From contig NZ_MQTZ01000002.1 in NCBI RefSeq assembly GCF_001939115.1, positions 130,904 to 194,903 on the forward strand: a stretch of 64,000 bases of DNA, given 5' to 3'. The notes below the pieces were generated by a model that saw nothing but the letters and a program-made list of their open reading frames with translations, was not told the origin of the DNA and ran no database searches. Numbering within the stretch: the stretch's first letter is position 1; every line of letters begins with the position of its first letter. This document shows positions 61,168 through 64,000 of the stretch, piece after piece. The translations under genes were made by a program, and so were the position numbers. Origin of the DNA: Leptolyngbya sp. 'hensonii' (GTDB lineage: Bacteria > Cyanobacteriota > Cyanobacteriia > GCF-001939115).

Positions 61168-63299
61168 AACATCTCTCCGGCTGACTTGGCGGGCAGGTTT
61201 TCCAGGCGGGGAGAGAAGTATTGGCGATAGAGATGGCAGCGCGCTCTGGCTTCATGGCCCTGCAGTCGAACCAGCCCCATACTGTGGAGTTTAAAGCCTG
61301 GAATTGCCTCCAGTTGGGTCGGGCCATCGGTAGAAAAGACCTGGCGGGCTGCTGCTGCCAGTTCCGGATGTTGTTGTAAATTCCACAAATGTCGCCGTAG
61401 ATGATCCCCGTAGAGACCGGTTTCACCGGCAGCGGTGGCGACCAGTTGCTCCAGGGTGGTTTCCTGGCGGGCGATCGCATAGAGGGCCAGCCGGACCAGG
61501 TAGGGATGACCTCCCACCAGATGCATCAACCCCTGCACGTCTTCCCAAGTCCAGGTCAGGTGGTGACGGTGGGCCAGAGCCAGAACCTGCTCGGTGTCGA
61601 ACTCTGCCAGCTCGATCGGTAGCCCGACATTGAAGGGAGACTGGTTGATGTCGATTGGAATGTAGACTTCGGTGGAATGGACCACAATCAGGCGCAACTT
61701 TTTCCAGATCTCCCGGTTTTTGGCTTCTTCATGCCAGGCTCGCAGGAGACCAAAAAAGTCCCCAGCCAGTTCGGGATGGAGAAAAATGCGGTCCACTTCA
61801 TCCAGACCCAGCACCAGAGGAGCCTGGGACTGAGGCAACAGATAATTCTCAAAGTAGGCTTTGCAGGCCACTTTGCTACCGAAGACGCGATTCCATTTTT
61901 CGGAAAGTAGATCGGGCAGATTCAGCTCCAGGGCGATGTTGGCACAGAACCACTGCAGAAATCGGTCCAGATCAGCCAGGATTTTACTGTCTGCCAGTTG
62001 AAAGTTAAGGGGAATCGTGCGGTAGCCCTGATCTGCGGCCTGTTGAAGAATGCGGACCATGAGGGAGGTTTTACCCATCTGGCGAGGAGCCCGAATTCGA
62101 ACCAGCGCTCCGGCCCGGGTAATTTCCTGGTAACAACGGATTTCGATCGGGGGCCGTTCCATATAGAAGGGAGATGCCAGATTCACCTGACCAGTGGGCA
62201 ATTCCGGCTCTGCGGCGGGGGTGGGCCGATCGCTGGCTGGGGATGGTGAAGGGAGGCTGGGCTGGCCTGAAACGGGTTGGGTTGGCCCGTTTGTGATCAG
62301 CTGCAGGACTTCCGCCAAGAGAGCGGGGGTATCGGCATCGGATTGCCATTCTCGCTGTTGAATTTGATCGAGATAATGGTGCAGATCGTAGGTCAGGGGC
62401 ATGCCCAGGGGGAAATTTACCCGAATTGGCAAAATTACAGGTTTACCTTCGGGGTGCTGCTCCTGCAAGTCCTTGGCCCGCCGTACTTCCTCCATCACCA
62501 TTTCGCTGGTGGCCGATCGGGCAGAGAGGAGCAGGAGCAGATAATCAGACTGACGCAGCTCCGCCTCAATTCGCTGGGGCCAGTTCTCTCCCAGCCGGAT
62601 ACTCTCTCCCGCCAGAAATGCCTCATGACCAGCTTCTGTCAAGGCTGCATAAAACTGTTGGGCTAGACCAAAGTCAGGGTTCTGGCTGCGGTAGCTGATA
62701 AAAATTTTCCTGGAAACGGTTTCGATCGGGTAGGGCGGGGCAATTTCATACACCGGTACGGGTTCAGGAATGCCTTTGAGCTGTCGTCGCCCCATAAACA
62801 TTGCGGGTCGGGGCAACCGCCCCTTGACAACCTCATACACCGTCTGGGAGAGGCAAATCCCCCGGGCTGGGGCTTCTCGCTGCAGTCGAGCAGCCAGGTT
62901 AACGCCGCTGCCCATGACATCGCTGCCTGTGAACTCCACATCTCCCAGGTGAATCCCGATGCGGTGGTGCAAAATATCGCGGATCGGGAGGTTAAGAGCC
63001 ATTTCGGCGAAGGCCAACTGGATTTCGATCGCACAGGAAACGGCTTTTTCTGCACTCACAAAGTACATCAGCAGGCCATCCCCCAGGGATTTCAGAACCT
63101 GCCCTTCAAAGCGATCGCACAGTTCGCCCATGCGCTGAAAATCTCGTTCAATCAGGGCCAATGCATGCTGCTCATCGGCCAGCATCTTGGCTGTGAAAGC
63201 TTCCACATCCGTAAAAACGATCGCCGCCAGAACAATGGAGCCTCTGAGATTCAGGGGGCGGACCACATTATCTATGGGATTCATGGGCGGATTTCCCAT
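61164..63299 (-). CDS. Class III nucleotidyl cyclase - TIR - AAA-like ATPase fusion
   Basis: 711 aa. Residues about 20-190 are a class III cyclase catalytic domain with all key residues: metal Asp31 (FTDVEAFT) and Asp74 (KSLGDG), Lys70 and Asp127 (SDVMG) suggesting ATP as substrate, Asn134 and Arg138 (VNLAARLQ). Residues about 198-335 are a TIR domain ([20 protein letters not shown]); Glu271 in SEMVMEEV aligns with the NADase Glu of TIR enzymes. After a Pro/Ser linker comes an AAA-like ATPase: Walker [12 protein letters not shown] (about 403-413), Walker [13 protein letters not shown]. No transmembrane helix. First gene of a two-gene operon with the ATPase-FHA protein. A cAMP-linked TIR/ATPase switch is inferred; the biological role is unknown. 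Confidence 0.9.
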   Translation of the reverse strand: MGNPPMNPIDNVVRPLNLRGSIVLAAIVFTDVEAFTAKMLADEQHALALIERDFQRMGELCDRFEGQVLKSLGDGLLMYFVSAEKAVSCAIEIQLAFAEMALNLPIRDILHHRIGIHLGDVEFTGSDVMGSGVNLAARLQREAPARGICLSQTVYEVVKGRLPRPAMFMGRRQLKGIPEPVPVYEIAPPYPIETVSRKIFISYRSQNPDFGLAQQFYAALTEAGHEAFLAGESIRLGENWPQRIEAELRQSDYLLLLLSARSATSEMVMEEVRRAKDLQEQHPEGKPVILPIRVNFPLGMPLTYDLHHYLDQIQQREWQSDADTPALLAEVLQLITNGPTQPVSGQPSLPSPSPASDRPTPAAEPELPTGQVNLASPFYMERPPIEIRCYQEITRAGALVRIRAPRQMGKTSLMVRILQQAADQGYRTIPLNFQLADSKILADLDRFLQWFCANIALELNLPDLLSEKWNRVFGSKVACKAYFENYLLPQSQAPLVLGLDEVDRIFLHPELAGDFFGLLRAWHEEAKNREIWKKLRLIVVHSTEVYIPIDINQSPFNVGLPIELAEFDTEQVLALAHRHHLTWTWEDVQGLMHLVGGHPYLVRLALYAIARQETTLEQLVATAAGETGLYGDHLRRHLWNLQQHPELAAAARQVFSTDGPTQLEAIPGFKLHSMGLVRLQGHEARARCHLYRQYFSPRLENLPAKSAGEML

Positions 63300-63505
63300 T
63301 TCTGACAGCGATGCCCAAGGCTAAACCACAAGTACCAGTATCGCGAATAAGCCAGTTTGTGACAGGGAACTCCGGAGACAGTACCCCCACAAGGAGGACG
63401 ACGCACCTCTTGCGAAGTTTTCGCGTGGCTGGGCTGTTATAAGCACCTGTAACTTAAGCAATTCTACTAATACTTTCGGATTGAACGGAAAAGTCTGCAC
63501 ATCGC

Positions 63506-64000
63506 TTAATCTGATGACTCCTGCTCGGGTGAGGATTCAGGAGTAGTTCGGTGATGGAAGCGAATGCCCAGAAAGACATCGTAGAGGAAACTCCAGAAGC
63601 TTTTCCCCTGTAACAATCCTAAAGATTGATAAGAGCCTTTCTCATCCAGTAAAGGCTTGGTGGCATAGTAGGCGGGTTGGTAGTTATACCAGGGGATGGA
63701 AGGCCACAGGTGGTGGATCAGGTGATAATTCTGGCCCAGGATCAGAATATTGAGAATTGGGCTGGGATAAACTCTGGCATTCTTCCAGCGATCGCGCTCC
63801 TGGAAAGGACGGTGAGGCAGGTAGTCGAAAAATAACCCCAGAGCCAGACCCACAACTAACGCACAGGAGAACCAGTAATTAATCAGGTAATTAAAGAACC
63901 CGTATTGCAAGGAAAGATAGATCAGTATGGCCACCGTCAGGCGAGCGAGGAACCATTCCATTAACTCGTACTTACGCCACAATTGCCGCTTGAAGAAAAA
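63506..64000 (-). CDS. crtR: Beta-carotene hydroxylase CrtR-like, C-terminal part (5' partial)
   Basis: The frame is open to the right edge, so the N-terminus lies outside the window; 164 residues are seen. C-terminal membrane helices and a histidine box NYHLIHHLWPSIPWYNYQ (HxxHH) match cyanobacterial CrtR, a di-iron membrane oxygenase hydroxylating beta-carotene to zeaxanthin. The tail LLDEKGSYQSLGLLQGKSF is also CrtR-like. The related desaturases have similar boxes, but the tail favours CrtR. Confidence 0.85.
   Translation of the reverse strand, partial: FFFKRQLWRKYELMEWFLARLTVAILIYLSLQYGFFNYLINYWFSCALVVGLALGLFFDYLPHRPFQERDRWKNARVYPSPILNILILGQNYHLIHHLWPSIPWYNYQPAYYATKPLLDEKGSYQSLGLLQGKSFWSFLYDVFLGIRFHHRTTPESSPEQESSD

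Noticed and set aside
1-64000. tRNA, rRNA, CRISPR arrays or insertion sequences with transposase
   Set aside because: I saw no cloverleaf-like segments, no regularly spaced direct repeats and no transposase or integrase. A tRNA scan would be needed to exclude a divergent tRNA.

Overview
The window looks like chromosomal DNA of a cyanobacterium. Gene content typical of the phylum includes a C-terminal fragment of a CrtR-type beta-carotene hydroxylase, DUF1995, DUF4330 and DUF4058 proteins, a CHAT/TPR protein, a long hybrid histidine kinase cassette and several AAA-like/FHA signalling proteins. GCGATCGC octamers (the HIP1 palindrome) are scattered throughout. Base composition is moderately GC-rich, except for AT-richer patches around 51.9-53.1 kb and 55.4-57.0 kb. 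The species cannot be named from the sequence; a filamentous, natural-product-rich lineage is an inference.

Region 1 (1-16.8 kb, plus strand) is the 3' part of a hybrid PKS/NRPS assembly line. A type I PKS module whose KS starts before the window (KS-AT-DH-KR-ACP) is followed by a bimodular NRPS (docking-C-A-PCP-C-A-PCP), a terminating NRPS (C-A-PCP-TE) and a free type II thioesterase. The four genes overlap or nearly touch and read as one operon. The first A domain carries the classic threonine pocket code. The last A domain resembles the alpha-aminoadipate (Lys2) class.

Region 2 (16.8-36.5 kb) is mostly housekeeping and stress genes: hcp with an FNR/HcpR-like palindrome, a secreted TPR-CHAT protein, argD, mutL, thiO, a 2Fe-2S ferredoxin, a PiT phosphate transporter, a START-like protein, an N6-adenine DNA methyltransferase with an apparent non-standard start, DUF4058, an SH3-like secreted protein, a Ser/Thr kinase, a SAM methyltransferase, a CysQ-like phosphatase and a PfkB kinase.

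Region 3 (36.5-51.5 kb) has rsmI, then a signalling cassette: LapA-like membrane protein, PAS-PAS hybrid kinase with two receivers, single receiver, Hpt-REC-REC-GGDEF diguanylate cyclase, and a STAS protein after a terminator. Next come purB, a phospholipase D-like lipoprotein, a cysteine desulfurase, DUF1995, a phosphoesterase, an M48 protease, DUF4330 and aroC.

Region 4 (51.5-64 kb) is accessory. It contains a GT39-like membrane glycosyltransferase, a CocE-type hydrolase with a cupin, a Phd/YefM antitoxin whose RelE/ParE toxin has an in-frame stop, and an RN-x4-H (HEPN-like) gene split by a small MITE with a perfect target-site duplication. These are followed by a divergent isochorismatase-fold hydrolase/amidohydrolase pair and a two-gene operon. 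That operon encodes a nucleotidyl cyclase-TIR-ATPase fusion and an ATPase-FHA protein. It is the most unusual candidate system here. The window ends inside a crtR-like gene.
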